Numbered from the stretch's first letter, positions 43,564 to 51,880 are shown. The stretch is 64,000 nt of DNA from Palleniella intestinalis (GCF_013166595.1 NZ_JABKKG010000008.1:1-64000); one strand, 5' to 3'. Numbers and translations are program-made. Notes: a model not told the origin generated them from the letters alone.

Positions 43564-43887
43564 TTACGCCTCTCCACCGTTACCGTTGGAGAACGGAGCA
43601 ATCGTGCGCTGCACAGGCATTCCCGGCATCTGTATCTTGCCGAACTGCGCTTCATAGCGCTTGATGTTCTCCTGCAGTGCGCCGAGAAGACGGACAGCAT
43701 GCTCAGGAGCCATGATTACACGTGTGGCAACACTTGCCTTTGGCATTGCCGGGAGCATTGTTGCGAAATCAAGGATAAATTCTGAACTTGAATGAGTGAT
43801 GACGGCAAAGTTGGAGTAATTGCCGAGAGCGACGTCCGGCTGTATCTCCAACTGCATCTGCTGTTGCTGATTATTGTTCTTTTCCAT
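43564..43887 (-). CDS. DUF3467 family protein
   Basis: 107 residues. The core IQPDVALGNYSNFAVITHSS, SEFILDFATMLP, ATRVIMAPEHAVRLLGALQE is the DUF3467 pattern. The N-terminus is glutamine/asparagine rich. No signal peptide. Its function is unknown. The gene starts 21 bases after the upstream Rpn-family gene and has no promoter of its own, so the two are probably cotranscribed. Confidence 0.88.
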   Translation of the reverse strand: MEKNNNQQQQMQLEIQPDVALGNYSNFAVITHSSSEFILDFATMLPAMPKASVATRVIMAPEHAVRLLGALQENIKRYEAQFGKIQMPGMPVQRTIAPFSNGNGGEA

Positions 43888-43908
43888 GGTATAATATTTA
43901 ATAAATAC

Positions 43909-44811
43909 TTATATGAATAATTCTTTTAACTTCTCTATGGACAATTTTGTAGCTTGGGCAATCTGTTCATTAGAGAGTCCCATCTGATGAAGAGCCTTTG
44001 CTGTTTCCAGTCTTCCTTGCTCAATACCCTCCTTCAGGCCCTCCTTCAGGCCCTCCGCACGCCCTTCCGCACGCCCTTCCATTTTTGCAGTGTCCAGTAT
44101 GTCGTTCTGCACCATTATATCTTCAACATGCTTGTCATAGGCAGACTTTTCCTGCCTGCTCATGCTCAGATACTGGAGCTTCGTGCGAGCCTCACTAAGG
44201 CCGGGAGCAGTGGTGTCATCCTTTATATTGCCATTTTTCAGATAATCCATCCATTCTTCAAGCGGAGTTCTCGCAACATCGTTGAATTCATTCACGCGGA
44301 TAATGAAATACTCGGGGAAAATTTCTTCCGGAGTCTTTATCTTTATCACATCCTCCTCCTTTGTCGTTATCTTCAGCTCATCATGCTTGTGCACGCCGAC
44401 AAAGGACACCTTGCCGTGATAAAGATAGTCCGCACCATGACCAAGGTCAAAATACAAGATATTGATAGAGTACACTTTCCGCACCTTGTCGTATTTCTCG
44501 CCAAGGGAGATGTGTTCGGAGATGGCTTTCGCTGAGCCATACAGTATGCGTTCAAGGAAATACAATTCACGCGACTGCTGTATCTCCACTATGATAATCT
44601 CGTTCTTGCTGTTCAGGGCCTTGATGTCCACACGATTGAACTTGTCGTCTCGCGCATTCTGATTGCTCTCGCTTTCAAGCAACTCGATAATCTTCACTTC
44701 CTCATTCAGAAGAACCGTTACAAGTCCTTCCAATACGTCGAAATTAGCCTTGTCCCTAAGCATGCGCTTTGCAGCCCAGTCAAAACGGATGTATTTGTTG
44801 CAATCGTTCAT
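43909..44811 (-). CDS. Rpn/PD-(D/E)XK nuclease family protein
   Basis: 300 residues from MNDCNKYIRFDWAAKRML; an ATG seven codons upstream is also in frame. Nuclease core: NRVDIKAL (Asp62) and IIIVEIQQS (Glu76-x-Gln78), the variant ExQ form of the motif seen in Rpn proteins. The middle matches the PDDEXK transposase-derived family (IYLGSAKAISEHISLG-like segment; FPEYFIIRVNEF). The C-terminus has a tandem repeat (EGRAEGRAEGLKEGLKEG) visible at DNA level, then an HTH-like tail. Rpn proteins promote recombination and act in phage defence in E. coli; no mobile-element ends were seen. Confidence 0.85.
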   Translation of the reverse strand: MNDCNKYIRFDWAAKRMLRDKANFDVLEGLVTVLLNEEVKIIELLESESNQNARDDKFNRVDIKALNSKNEIIIVEIQQSRELYFLERILYGSAKAISEHISLGEKYDKVRKVYSINILYFDLGHGADYLYHGKVSFVGVHKHDELKITTKEEDVIKIKTPEEIFPEYFIIRVNEFNDVARTPLEEWMDYLKNGNIKDDTTAPGLSEARTKLQYLSMSRQEKSAYDKHVEDIMVQNDILDTAKMEGRAEGRAEGLKEGLKEGIEQGRLETAKALHQMGLSNEQIAQATKLSIEKLKELFI

Positions 44812-44829
44812 AGATACATATTCTTTTTG

Positions 44830-44861
44830 CAAAGATAATCAATAAATCTGAAATCACCAAA
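44830..44861 (-). promoter_or_regulatory. Promoter of the Rpn-DUF3467 unit
   Basis: Minus strand: TTTG (44858-44861), 20-base spacer, TATCTTTG (44830-44837). The transcript would start near 44823, about 12 bases before the chosen start codon; the longer-start alternative would be excluded if this promoter is used. Confidence 0.75.
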
Positions 44862-44874
44862 CATGTGGCAAGAT

Positions 44875-46485
44875 TTATACGCTCACAATGTCAAAGTGTG
44901 AGTCTATCCTCATCTCCGCACCCGTCACCGGATGCCGGAACTCCATGCGCTGCGCATTCAGGAGAAGCCTCCGGGAATGACGGCCGTACAGTTCGTCTCC
45001 AACAATAGGTACGCCAAGCCCGTCGGAATAAGCGCAGTGGATGCGGAGCTGATGCGTACGGCCGGTATGCGGGAACAGCTCTACAACCGACCGTCCGTCG
45101 CGCGCATATAATATATTATAATGTGTGACAGCCGCTTTCCCGTCCTCGAAATCCACACGCCGGCGAGGACGGTTGGCATAATCCGGAGACAGCGGCAGGG
45201 AGATTTCCCCTGACGAAGGGCGGTCGCTTATGCCGTCAAGGACAGCCATGTACATCTTACGGATCTCACGCCGTGCAAACATTCCCTGTATGGTGCGCTG
45301 CATCTCCTCCGTCTTTGCAAACAGCAGTATGCCGGAAGTCTGCATGTCGAGCCTGTGGCACGCATAAACCGGAGCACACGCTTTTGAGAGAATCTCATGC
45401 GCCGACAACCGCGGCCCCTTGCCCGGCACGGAGAGCATGCCTGCCGGTTTGTCGACGGCAATGAGCCACTCGTCCTCATAAACCACGGAAAGTTCCGTCC
45501 TTTCCTCCTGCCGGTGCAACGGATTGGGCTCAACATCAAGCCCTTGGAGCATAAACTCAAGCACCGGCGCACACTTGCCCTGGCAGGCAGGGTAAAACTC
45601 CAGATGATGCCGTATCTCGCCAACGGGTGACTTTCCCCACCAGAACTCCGCAATCGCCAAAGGCTTGTAGCCATGCCGGAAAGCATATTGCAGGAGCTTC
45701 GGCGCGCAGCATTCGCCTGTCCCTGACGGCGGAACGCGAACGGGTGTCTCTGCGAATATCTCCATAAGGTTCTTCGTCTCGCCCTTGCCGTTCAGCATCA
45801 CAAACCTCTCAAACAGCCAACGCTGCAGAGAGTCCGAGAGTTGCTTGCGCCGCACACGCAGCTTTGCGAGCTTCATGTCATAGGCTGCGACGGTCTCCTC
45901 GAAAGGTCTCAGCGAGGTTTTCACCGCAGCTTTCAAGCGCCGCAGCTCTGCTTTCTGAAACTGGCTCTCGCGTATCAGCGCTGCCTCGTCCTCTCCTGAC
46001 GCACGGCGCGCCACACGCCGGGCTTTCTGCTCCGCCATAAATGTGCGGTACTCCTTTATGCGACGCTCCCCGTCCTCCTTTGCCTTGGCAAGGGCGGCGC
46101 AGTCGAGAGTGTGCCGTGGCGAGCGTTCAAGTTCCTTTATCTCACCGTTCAATGCGGAAATTTCCGCCTCCCTGACAGCAAAATATCCGTCCGGCTGCAG
46201 ATAGTCAAAGACAGCCGGCACCCATCCCTGCCAGTCCGCCTTGCCGCAAATCTGGCCTGAATAGGCGCGCAGATAGCCTGTGCCGCCCTTGGCGTCACTG
46301 ATGACAAGCACACCGAACATCTTTCCCTCCGCAACCTCGTCCGTCCATTCCGCCATGGCAGCTATATCTTTCTGCATAACCTCGGCAGCCTGCAGGCACA
46401 AAGCATGGGGACGATAATAGAACGGACAGTTCAGACGCTCCGAAAGAGGATGGATGGAGGACAACGGATAGAAGCATGAATCCAT
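44875..46485 (-). CDS. RluA-type pseudouridine synthase with long N-terminal extension
   Basis: 536 residues. The catalytic domain occupies about 330-536: the active-site aspartate is Asp380 in CHRLDMQTSGILLF, with RPRRRVDFEDGK and PHTGRTHQLRIH further on, all RluA hallmarks. The first 320 residues are unusual: a domain starting MDSCFYPLSSIHPLSERLNC, a charged coiled coil at about 105-220, and cysteine pairs (GECCAPKLLQYAF; CQGKCAPVLEFML). The extension occurs in a Bacteroidota subgroup of RluA-like proteins and its role is unknown. The target is probably rRNA or tRNA uridine. Confidence 0.87.
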   Translation of the reverse strand: MDSCFYPLSSIHPLSERLNCPFYYRPHALCLQAAEVMQKDIAAMAEWTDEVAEGKMFGVLVISDAKGGTGYLRAYSGQICGKADWQGWVPAVFDYLQPDGYFAVREAEISALNGEIKELERSPRHTLDCAALAKAKEDGERRIKEYRTFMAEQKARRVARRASGEDEAALIRESQFQKAELRRLKAAVKTSLRPFEETVAAYDMKLAKLRVRRKQLSDSLQRWLFERFVMLNGKGETKNLMEIFAETPVRVPPSGTGECCAPKLLQYAFRHGYKPLAIAEFWWGKSPVGEIRHHLEFYPACQGKCAPVLEFMLQGLDVEPNPLHRQEERTELSVVYEDEWLIAVDKPAGMLSVPGKGPRLSAHEILSKACAPVYACHRLDMQTSGILLFAKTEEMQRTIQGMFARREIRKMYMAVLDGISDRPSSGEISLPLSPDYANRPRRRVDFEDGKAAVTHYNILYARDGRSVVELFPHTGRTHQLRIHCAYSDGLGVPIVGDELYGRHSRRLLLNAQRMEFRHPVTGAEMRIDSHFDIVSV

Positions 46486-46539
46486 AAATCTTTATTTTAT
46501 TGTTTAACCCAAATCGCTTGTTAGATTTCAGAATGTAAT

Positions 46540-46613
46540 GCAAAGATAATGCAAACCGAGGGCAGACAGAACTTGTTCATGTATGCCGAGGTGCAACTTA
46601 TCTTATGCAAAGG
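46540..46613. repeat. Dispersed 73-base repeat, copy 2
   Basis: Begins GCAAAGATAATGCAAACCGA, ends CTTATCTTATGCAAAG, with GCCGAGGTGCAACTTATC in the middle; homologous to 18359-18431. Again located just upstream of a minus-strand gene (pseudouridine synthase) with the TATCTTTG end facing it. Confidence 0.8.
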
Positions 46614-46717
46614 TACAAAATATTCATCATTATTACTACAAATTGCATGATTATCATGTTGTTACGTAGATTTAAATCAAAAATACAATAATTAGCTTTC
46701 TTTTTTGAGTGTAAAAA

Positions 46718-46749
46718 CTTGCAACAAACAAATAATGTCCTTATCTTTG
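46718..46749 (+). promoter_or_regulatory. Promoter of the putative small RNA
   Basis: CTTG (46718-46721), 20-base spacer, TATCTTTG (46742-46749). Expected start near 46755. Confidence 0.75.
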
Positions 46750-46754
46750 CATCG

Positions 46755-46822
46755 TGTTTTTCATAGTATTAGATTTAAGGTTAACAAAGATTGGGACAGA
46801 GCGCTGTCCCTTTTTCTTTTTT
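46755..46822 (+). ncRNA. Putative small RNA or leader, about 70 nt
   Basis: The region runs from the start predicted by the promoter to an intrinsic terminator: GGGACAG (46793-46799), loop AGCG, CTGTCCC (46804-46810), then a T-rich tail. Between them is an AT-rich single-stranded segment containing GTATTAGATTTAAGG. There is no reading frame of useful length. The compact promoter-RNA-terminator layout resembles the independent small RNAs described in Bacteroidales (for example the Bacteroidales-1 motif), but I cannot assign it to a family. Confidence 0.65.
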
Positions 46823-46870
46823 TAATACATGAACAACTCCAGAATTCGCAATAACTTTTCCGGAGATTTG

Positions 46871-46902
46871 TTTGACTTTCACAGATATTTTATGTAAATT
46901 TG
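46871..46902 (+). promoter_or_regulatory. Promoter of xseA-xseB
   Basis: TTTG (46871-46874), 20-base spacer, TAAATTTG (46895-46902). The mRNA would have a leader of about 105 bases before the TTG start of xseA. Confidence 0.78.
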
Positions 46903-47014
46903 CAGAGATTTCCCGGCATTTACGGCTACCGCAATATCATTCTTCTGTCATGCGGACATTGCCATAACAACCTTTGCCGGACAGCATCGGCAACAAAAAG
47001 AAACAGAAAACACA

Positions 47015-48184
47015 TTGGAGCATCTTTCACTATACGAACTGAACACTCTTGTGCAACAGACCATCGAGGAATCGATGGCTATGCAGTATTGGGTAGAAGC
47101 GGAACTCGCCGAAGCCAATGAGCGGCGCGGACACCTGTTCCTTGACCTTGTACAGAAGGACGAGCGTGGCAACACTCCCGTCGCACGTGCATCGGCAAAG
47201 TGCTGGGCATCAGCATGGACGCCCCTGAAAGCACATTTCGAGAGAATCGCCGGACAACGCCTTTCGGCAGGGATGAAGCTCCTGCTCAGGGTCTATCCGC
47301 AGTTCCACCCTGCCTATGGGTTCTCATGGATAGTGACGGACATCGACCCGACATTCACCCTCGGCGACATGGCACGCCGCCGTCAGGAGATTGTGCGCAT
47401 ACTGAAAGAGGAGGGAATCTTCAATCTTCAAAAAGAATTGTCCCTGCCTATGCTATGCCGGCGCATAGCAGTGATTTCCAGTGAGACAGCAGCCGGCTAT
47501 GGGGATTTCTGCAACCAACTGTCGGAGAACGACTACGGCTTCCGGTTCATGACACGGCTGTTCCCTGCCACGATGCAGGGCGAGAACGTGGAAAAGTCTG
47601 TCATCGCTGCCCTTGACAGGATTTATGCCGTGCAAGAGGAGTTCGACTGCGTGGTGATAATCCGCGGTGGCGGTGCGACAAGCGACATGTCTGGCTTCGA
47701 CACCCTTGCCCTTGCGGAGAACGTGGCAAACTTCCCACTGCCGATAATCACAGGCATAGGACACGACCGCGACGAGTGTGTGCTGGACATGGTCTCGCAT
47801 ATCCGTGTGAAGACTCCGACAGCAGCGGCGGCATTCCTCATCGACAACATGGCAGCGGTGTACGACAAGCTCGCCAATCTTGCCGACCGCCTGGCACAAG
47901 CAGTAAGACACCGCCTGGAGATTGAGCGCATGCGACTTGCCTCGCTGACAGCACAAATACCACTCATGGCACGCCAAGGAATAAGGATGCGCACCCACAA
48001 AATAGAGCTGCTCGCCCATCGTGCCGCCGCACTTGACCCTAAATTAGTGCTTGCACGAGGCTACTCGATGACGCTTTGCAATGGCAGGATTGTCACAAAC
48101 GCCGCAAATCTTGCCGAAGGGGACATCATCGAAACAAAGTTCGCAAAAGGAAAAACAACATCAAAGGTATGGAAAAAGCAATGA
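47015..48184 (+). CDS. xseA: Exodeoxyribonuclease VII large subunit
   Basis: 389 residues. The start appears to be TTG at 47015 (MEHLSLYELNTLVQQTIEES), which matches the usual XseA N-terminus; no ATG or GTG is available nearby in frame. An OB-fold is at about 1-100, and catalytic-core motifs are ISSETAAGYGDF, IIRGGGATSDMSGFDTLA (216-232) and ITGIGHDRDECVLDMV. Exo VII degrades single-stranded DNA from both ends in repair. It overlaps xseB. Confidence 0.93.
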   Translation: MEHLSLYELNTLVQQTIEESMAMQYWVEAELAEANERRGHLFLDLVQKDERGNTPVARASAKCWASAWTPLKAHFERIAGQRLSAGMKLLLRVYPQFHPAYGFSWIVTDIDPTFTLGDMARRRQEIVRILKEEGIFNLQKELSLPMLCRRIAVISSETAAGYGDFCNQLSENDYGFRFMTRLFPATMQGENVEKSVIAALDRIYAVQEEFDCVVIIRGGGATSDMSGFDTLALAENVANFPLPIITGIGHDRDECVLDMVSHIRVKTPTAAAAFLIDNMAAVYDKLANLADRLAQAVRHRLEIERMRLASLTAQIPLMARQGIRMRTHKIELLAHRAAALDPKLVLARGYSMTLCNGRIVTNAANLAEGDIIETKFAKGKTTSKVWKKQ

Positions 48185-48363
48185 AATACGAGAACGCTGT
48201 CACAGAACTCGAACAGATTGTGGCACAGCTGGAGTCTGGGGACATGGACCTTGATGCCATCACCACAAAACTGAAACGTGCACGAGCACTTGTCAAATTC
48301 TGCAACGAAAGCCTGACAAAGGCGGACAACGAGATTCAGAAAATATTAGACGGGGAGGAGTGA
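48169..48363 (+). CDS. xseB: Exodeoxyribonuclease VII small subunit
   Basis: 64 residues (MEKAMKYENAVTELEQIVAQ ... LTKADNEIQKILDGEE), a helical protein of normal XseB length with the LEsGDMDLDaittkLKrAr pattern. The start at 48169 overlaps xseA by 16 bases; a second ATG at 48181 gives the classic four-base ATGA overlap and is equally plausible. Several XseB chains bind each XseA. Confidence 0.93.
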   Translation: MEKAMKYENAVTELEQIVAQLESGDMDLDAITTKLKRARALVKFCNESLTKADNEIQKILDGEE

Positions 48364-48378
48364 TTTTATCACAATTTG

Positions 48379-48410
48379 CTTGCATATATGCCGAATTTAA
48401 TGTAATTTTG
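48379..48410 (+). promoter_or_regulatory. Promoter of ilvE
   Basis: CTTG (48379-48382), 20-base spacer, TAATTTTG (48403-48410); about 60 bases before the ilvE start codon. Confidence 0.75.
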
Positions 48411-48469
48411 CAAGGCAATAGGACTAAACTCTTATAAATTGAAACGCAAACATTAAAAAGACTGTAACG

Positions 48470-49492
48470 ATGGAGACAAAGGAGTTCGACTGGTCAAACC
48501 TTGGATTCGGCTATCACAAGACAAACTACAATGTCCGTTGCTACTACCGCGACGGAAAATGGGGCGAAATGGAAATCTGCTCCGAAGAAAACATCAATAT
48601 GCACATGGCTGCCACCTGCCTGCACTACGGACAGGAGGCTTTCGAAGGACTGAAGGCGTACCGCTGCCCGGACGGCAAGGTGCGTGTGTTCCGCACTGAC
48701 GAGAATGCTGCACGCCTGCAATCTACTTGCCGCGGCATACTCATGCCTGAGGTGAGTACGGAGATGTTCAACAACATGGTGGATATGGTGGTGAAACTCA
48801 ATCAGGAGTTCATCCCTACCTACGAAAGCGGTGCGACACTCTACATCCGTCCGCTGCTCATCGGCATGTCGGCACAAGTCGGAGTGCATCCTGCCACGGA
48901 ATATCTCTTCCTTATGTTCGTGACACCTGTCGGACCGTACTTCAAGGGAGGTTTCTTCGCCAACCCTTATGTCATCATCCGCGACTTTGACCGCTCTGCA
49001 CCGTTGGGTACAGGTATATACAAGGTGGGCGGAAACTATGCCGCTTCCCTCCTTGCCAACAAGAAAGCGCATGACCTCGGATATGCGTGCGAGTTCTACC
49101 TCGACGCAAAGGAAAAGAAATACATCGATGAGGCCGGAGCGGCAAACTTTTTCGGCATAAAGAACAACACATACGTCACTCCTAAGTCCACCTCCATTCT
49201 GCCGTCAATCACTAACAAGTCGCTCATGCAGCTTGCCGAAGATTTCGGCATGAAGGTGGAGAGAAGGCAGATTCCGGAAGAGGAACTTGCAACATTCGAG
49301 GAGGCAGGTGCTTGCGGAACGGCAGCCGTAATCTCGCCGATTTCAAGGATTGATGATGTGGAGACCGGCAAGAGCTATCAGTTTGGCGATAAGCCGGGGC
49401 CTTGGTCGGAGAAACTGTACACTAAGCTCCGCAACATACAGTATGGCATAGAGCCTGACACTCACAACTGGACGCGCGTCGTAATCGGCTGA
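48470..49492 (+). CDS. ilvE: Branched-chain amino acid aminotransferase
   Basis: 340 residues, fold-type IV PLP enzyme. The PLP lysine is Lys185 in GTGIYKVGGNYAAS; CLHYGQEAFEGLKAYRCPDG and EAGAANFFGIK follow the class IV signature. It transfers amino groups between glutamate and the 2-oxo acids of leucine, isoleucine and valine in the cytoplasm. It has its own promoter. The following DUF975 gene may be cotranscribed (63-base gap). Confidence 0.95.
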   Translation: METKEFDWSNLGFGYHKTNYNVRCYYRDGKWGEMEICSEENINMHMAATCLHYGQEAFEGLKAYRCPDGKVRVFRTDENAARLQSTCRGILMPEVSTEMFNNMVDMVVKLNQEFIPTYESGATLYIRPLLIGMSAQVGVHPATEYLFLMFVTPVGPYFKGGFFANPYVIIRDFDRSAPLGTGIYKVGGNYAASLLANKKAHDLGYACEFYLDAKEKKYIDEAGAANFFGIKNNTYVTPKSTSILPSITNKSLMQLAEDFGMKVERRQIPEEELATFEEAGACGTAAVISPISRIDDVETGKSYQFGDKPGPWSEKLYTKLRNIQYGIEPDTHNWTRVVIG

Positions 49493-49555
49493 CAACGGCT
49501 GTATTAGACAAAGATATAGTACAGAAAACATATTAACACTTAAAATCTAAACATT

Positions 49556-50218
49556 ATGTTACAAAACAAGAAAATCCGCCAGAAAGCATTGGAATCCCTT
49601 GATGGTAATTGGGGAGATTCAAGCGTCATGACTTTTGTCTATCTTACAATAGCAAGCATTCTCAGTGTGGGTGGAAGCGTATTATGCATAAACGCAGGAC
49701 TGACTTACACCATAGGAGGTCAGCCTGCCGATCCTTCCGGCTTTGCCATGAGACTCCTTCTTCTTCCAATGAACTTTGCCATGATGGTTGCGTTCCTCGG
49801 ATTGGTGCGTGGAGTTGCTGTGAGAACCGGCAATCTTTTCAAATACTATACAACCGGAAAAGTGTGGGCATTGGGCTTCCTGACAGCACTTTACCTGATT
49901 TTATGGATGCTCTTGTTCCTCATCCCCGGAATAATAAAGTACTATTCTTATTCCATGACTCCATATATTCTGAAGGACAACCCTGAAATCAGTGCCGAGC
50001 AGGCTATCTGCGAGAGTATGAAAATGATGAAAGGCTACAAGATGAAACTTTTCCTCCTTGACCTTTCGTTCATCGGCTGGGCTATTCTTGCACTGCTGAC
50101 CCTCGGTCTCGGAGTCATACTCCTTGAGCCCTACATGCTCACAGCACGCGCCGTGTTCTACGAGGAGCTGAAAGCTGAGCGCGGAATGGTTGACAATAAA
50201 TATGAGGAAGTTATATAA
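49556..50218 (+). CDS. DUF975 family membrane protein
   Basis: 220 residues starting MLQNKKIRQKALESLDGNWG, the characteristic DUF975 opening. Four or more membrane helices: VMTFVYLTIASILSVGGSVL, LLPMNFAMMVAFLGLVRGVA, LTALYLILWMLLFLIPGIIK, LSFIGWAILALLTLGLGVIL. The ICESMKMMKGYKMKLFLLDL segment between helices is conserved in the family. Function unknown. It is followed by trmB 19 bases later. Confidence 0.9.
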   Translation: MLQNKKIRQKALESLDGNWGDSSVMTFVYLTIASILSVGGSVLCINAGLTYTIGGQPADPSGFAMRLLLLPMNFAMMVAFLGLVRGVAVRTGNLFKYYTTGKVWALGFLTALYLILWMLLFLIPGIIKYYSYSMTPYILKDNPEISAEQAICESMKMMKGYKMKLFLLDLSFIGWAILALLTLGLGVILLEPYMLTARAVFYEELKAERGMVDNKYEEVI

Positions 50219-50237
50219 ACAACTCTCAAAAACATAA

Positions 50238-51008
50238 ATGGGAAAAGGAAAATTAGCAAAATTCGCTGACATGGAACGCTACGAGAATGTGTTCCAGTAT
50301 CCATATTCTGTTGTCGACAATGTGCCTTTCGAGATGAAGGGACATTGGCGAGAGCAGTTCTTTAAGAACGATAACCCGATTGTCCTTGAGCTCGGCTGCG
50401 GCAAGGGCGAATACACTGTGGAACTTGCGCGCCTTTATCCGGACTGCAACTTCATCGGTGTGGACATCAAGGGCGCAAGGATGTGGACAGGTGCGACACA
50501 GGCTTTGAAAGACGGACTGAAGAATGTGGCGTTCCTGCGCACGAGCATCGAGATTATCGACCGCTTCTTTGCAGAGGACGAGGTGCAGGAAATCTGGCTG
50601 ACATTCTCCGACCCACAGATGAAGAATCCGCGCAAACGCCTGACTTCCACATATTTCATGGAGCGTTACCGCCGCTTCCTTGTCGACGGAGGCATAGTGC
50701 ATCTGAAGACGGACTCCAATTTCCTCTTCACCTACACGTCGTACATGGTGGACACAAACGCCCTGCCTCTGCTCTTCCGCACCACCGACCTCTATCACCA
50801 TGAGGGGCTGGACGATGAGACGCAGCGCATCCTTTCCATACAGACTTACTACGAGTCGATGTGGATAGCGCGCGGACTGAACATCAAATACCAGAAGTTC
50901 CGCCTGCCACGCACCGCAGAACTCACTGAGCCGGATGTGGAGATAGAGCTTGACGACTACCGCTCCTACCACCGCGACAAGCGTTCCTCGCTGGAGAAAG
51001 CGAAATAA
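50238..51008 (+). CDS. trmB: tRNA (guanine-N7-)-methyltransferase
   Basis: 256 residues. The SAM-binding motif is [20 protein letters not shown], and the catalytic/TrmB signature [20 protein letters not shown] replaces the more common DPWPKKRH form. It methylates G46 in the variable loop of tRNAs. Close spacing suggests cotranscription with the DUF975 gene. A terminator follows 60 bases after the stop. Confidence 0.93.
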   Translation: MGKGKLAKFADMERYENVFQYPYSVVDNVPFEMKGHWREQFFKNDNPIVLELGCGKGEYTVELARLYPDCNFIGVDIKGARMWTGATQALKDGLKNVAFLRTSIEIIDRFFAEDEVQEIWLTFSDPQMKNPRKRLTSTYFMERYRRFLVDGGIVHLKTDSNFLFTYTSYMVDTNALPLLFRTTDLYHHEGLDDETQRILSIQTYYESMWIARGLNIKYQKFRLPRTAELTEPDVEIELDDYRSYHRDKRSSLEKAK

Positions 51009-51067
51009 AAAAACACTGTCCCGGCGGAACAAAACATCCGCTTCAGCGAAAAACAGCACTCACTCAG

Positions 51068-51130
51068 CAATAGGTTTGCCAATCGAATGACGACAGCCAA
51101 TTATTCGACCGGCAAACCTGTTGCTTTTGT
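51068..51130 (+). terminator. Terminator after trmB
   Basis: Arms CAATAGGTTTGCC (51068-51080) and GGCAAACCTGTTG (51111-51123) pair over 13 bases with one G-T pair, an inner TCGAAT/ATTCGA helix closes the loop, and a T-rich tail follows. Confidence 0.8.
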
Positions 51131-51172
51131 TTTTTGCCGAATCTCAAACTGCCAGAATATTGTCTGCAAAAC

Positions 51173-51260
51173 GAAGGGTAACACTTGACCGCATCAAAGG
51201 TAACACTTTACACGACAAAAGGTAACACATTGTACTGTCAAGTGTTACCTTTTGTCATTA
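51173..51260. repeat. Period-22 array (copy d)
   Basis: Four 22-base units at 51173, 51195, 51217 and 51239: GAAGGGTAACACTTGACC, CAAAGGTAACACTTTACAC, AAAAGGTAACACATTG, CAAGTGTTACCTTTTGTC. The last is inverted relative to the first three. It lies between convergent trmB and the NTF2-like gene and accounts for much of that 330-base gap. Confidence 0.85.
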
Positions 51261-51338
51261 ACATGTTTGTAGTCATTTCCGCTTCACATAGGGAAACAGC
51301 ATGCATATTTGTATAACGGTCTGCAATAAGCTTGATTT

Positions 51339-51722
51339 TCAATGCTTTATGGTGTCGGAATTTTGGTTGTATGCCTTAGCCACACACTTCCATTCGCCGC
51401 CGATTTTCAGGAGGAGCAAGAAGTCGGTGAAGTCGATGCGACCGCCCCAATTCTCTTCCAGCACACGCACCACTGCCACAGTCTCCTCCACGGCAAGGAC
51501 ATCGATGCGCGCCTTGAAATCATCACCGGCGCCGACGGTGTCGACATTGCGGTAGAACTGTTCGATAGAACCGTGCTCCAATGCTCCGTCAAGCCAACCG
51601 AAAAGGACGGCATCATCCGTGAACAATGTCTTTGCATACTCGCTGTTGCCCTCGGCAACACTCTTGACAAACTTCATCGCAGCCTCTTCCACAGCGCGAT
51701 ATTCTTTGATTTCTGCTCTCAT
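51339..51722 (-). CDS. NTF2-like (lumazine-binding-type) protein
   Basis: 127 residues from MRAEIKEYRAVEEAAMKFVK; a methionine 20 codons upstream is in frame but lies in an AT-rich leader. The cone-shaped NTF2/SnoaL fold is suggested by the helix AAMKFVKSVAEGNSEYAKTL, strand DAVLFGWLDG, and C-terminal strands IDVLAVEETVAVVRVLEE and FTDFLLLLKIGGEWKCVAKA. Such proteins bind small ligands or act as isomerases. It is divergent from an HxlR regulator 403 bases away, which is a likely controller. Confidence 0.78.
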   Translation of the reverse strand: MRAEIKEYRAVEEAAMKFVKSVAEGNSEYAKTLFTDDAVLFGWLDGALEHGSIEQFYRNVDTVGAGDDFKARIDVLAVEETVAVVRVLEENWGGRIDFTDFLLLLKIGGEWKCVAKAYNQNSDTIKH

Positions 51723-51880
51723 AAATTTGTTGGTTAAGTTGATTACGGCTGCAAAATTACGACAATTCCCATAATCCTGCAAGTACCGAAAAATTATTCA
51801 TGTACCGAAAATTTTCTACGGTATGCCACGAAATCGGAATATTATTCGTATCTTTGTAGCTAGAAACAAAATACTGGTAT

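Noticed and set aside
43909..44811. Rpn/PD-(D/E)XK gene as part of an insertion sequence
   Set aside because: No terminal inverted repeats or target duplications were found; it has its own promoter and is followed by a cotranscribed DUF3467 gene.
507..51260. CRISPR arrays
   Set aside because: The intergenic arrays have units of 7-22 bases with variable linkers and no separable repeats and spacers of CRISPR size; no cas genes are present.
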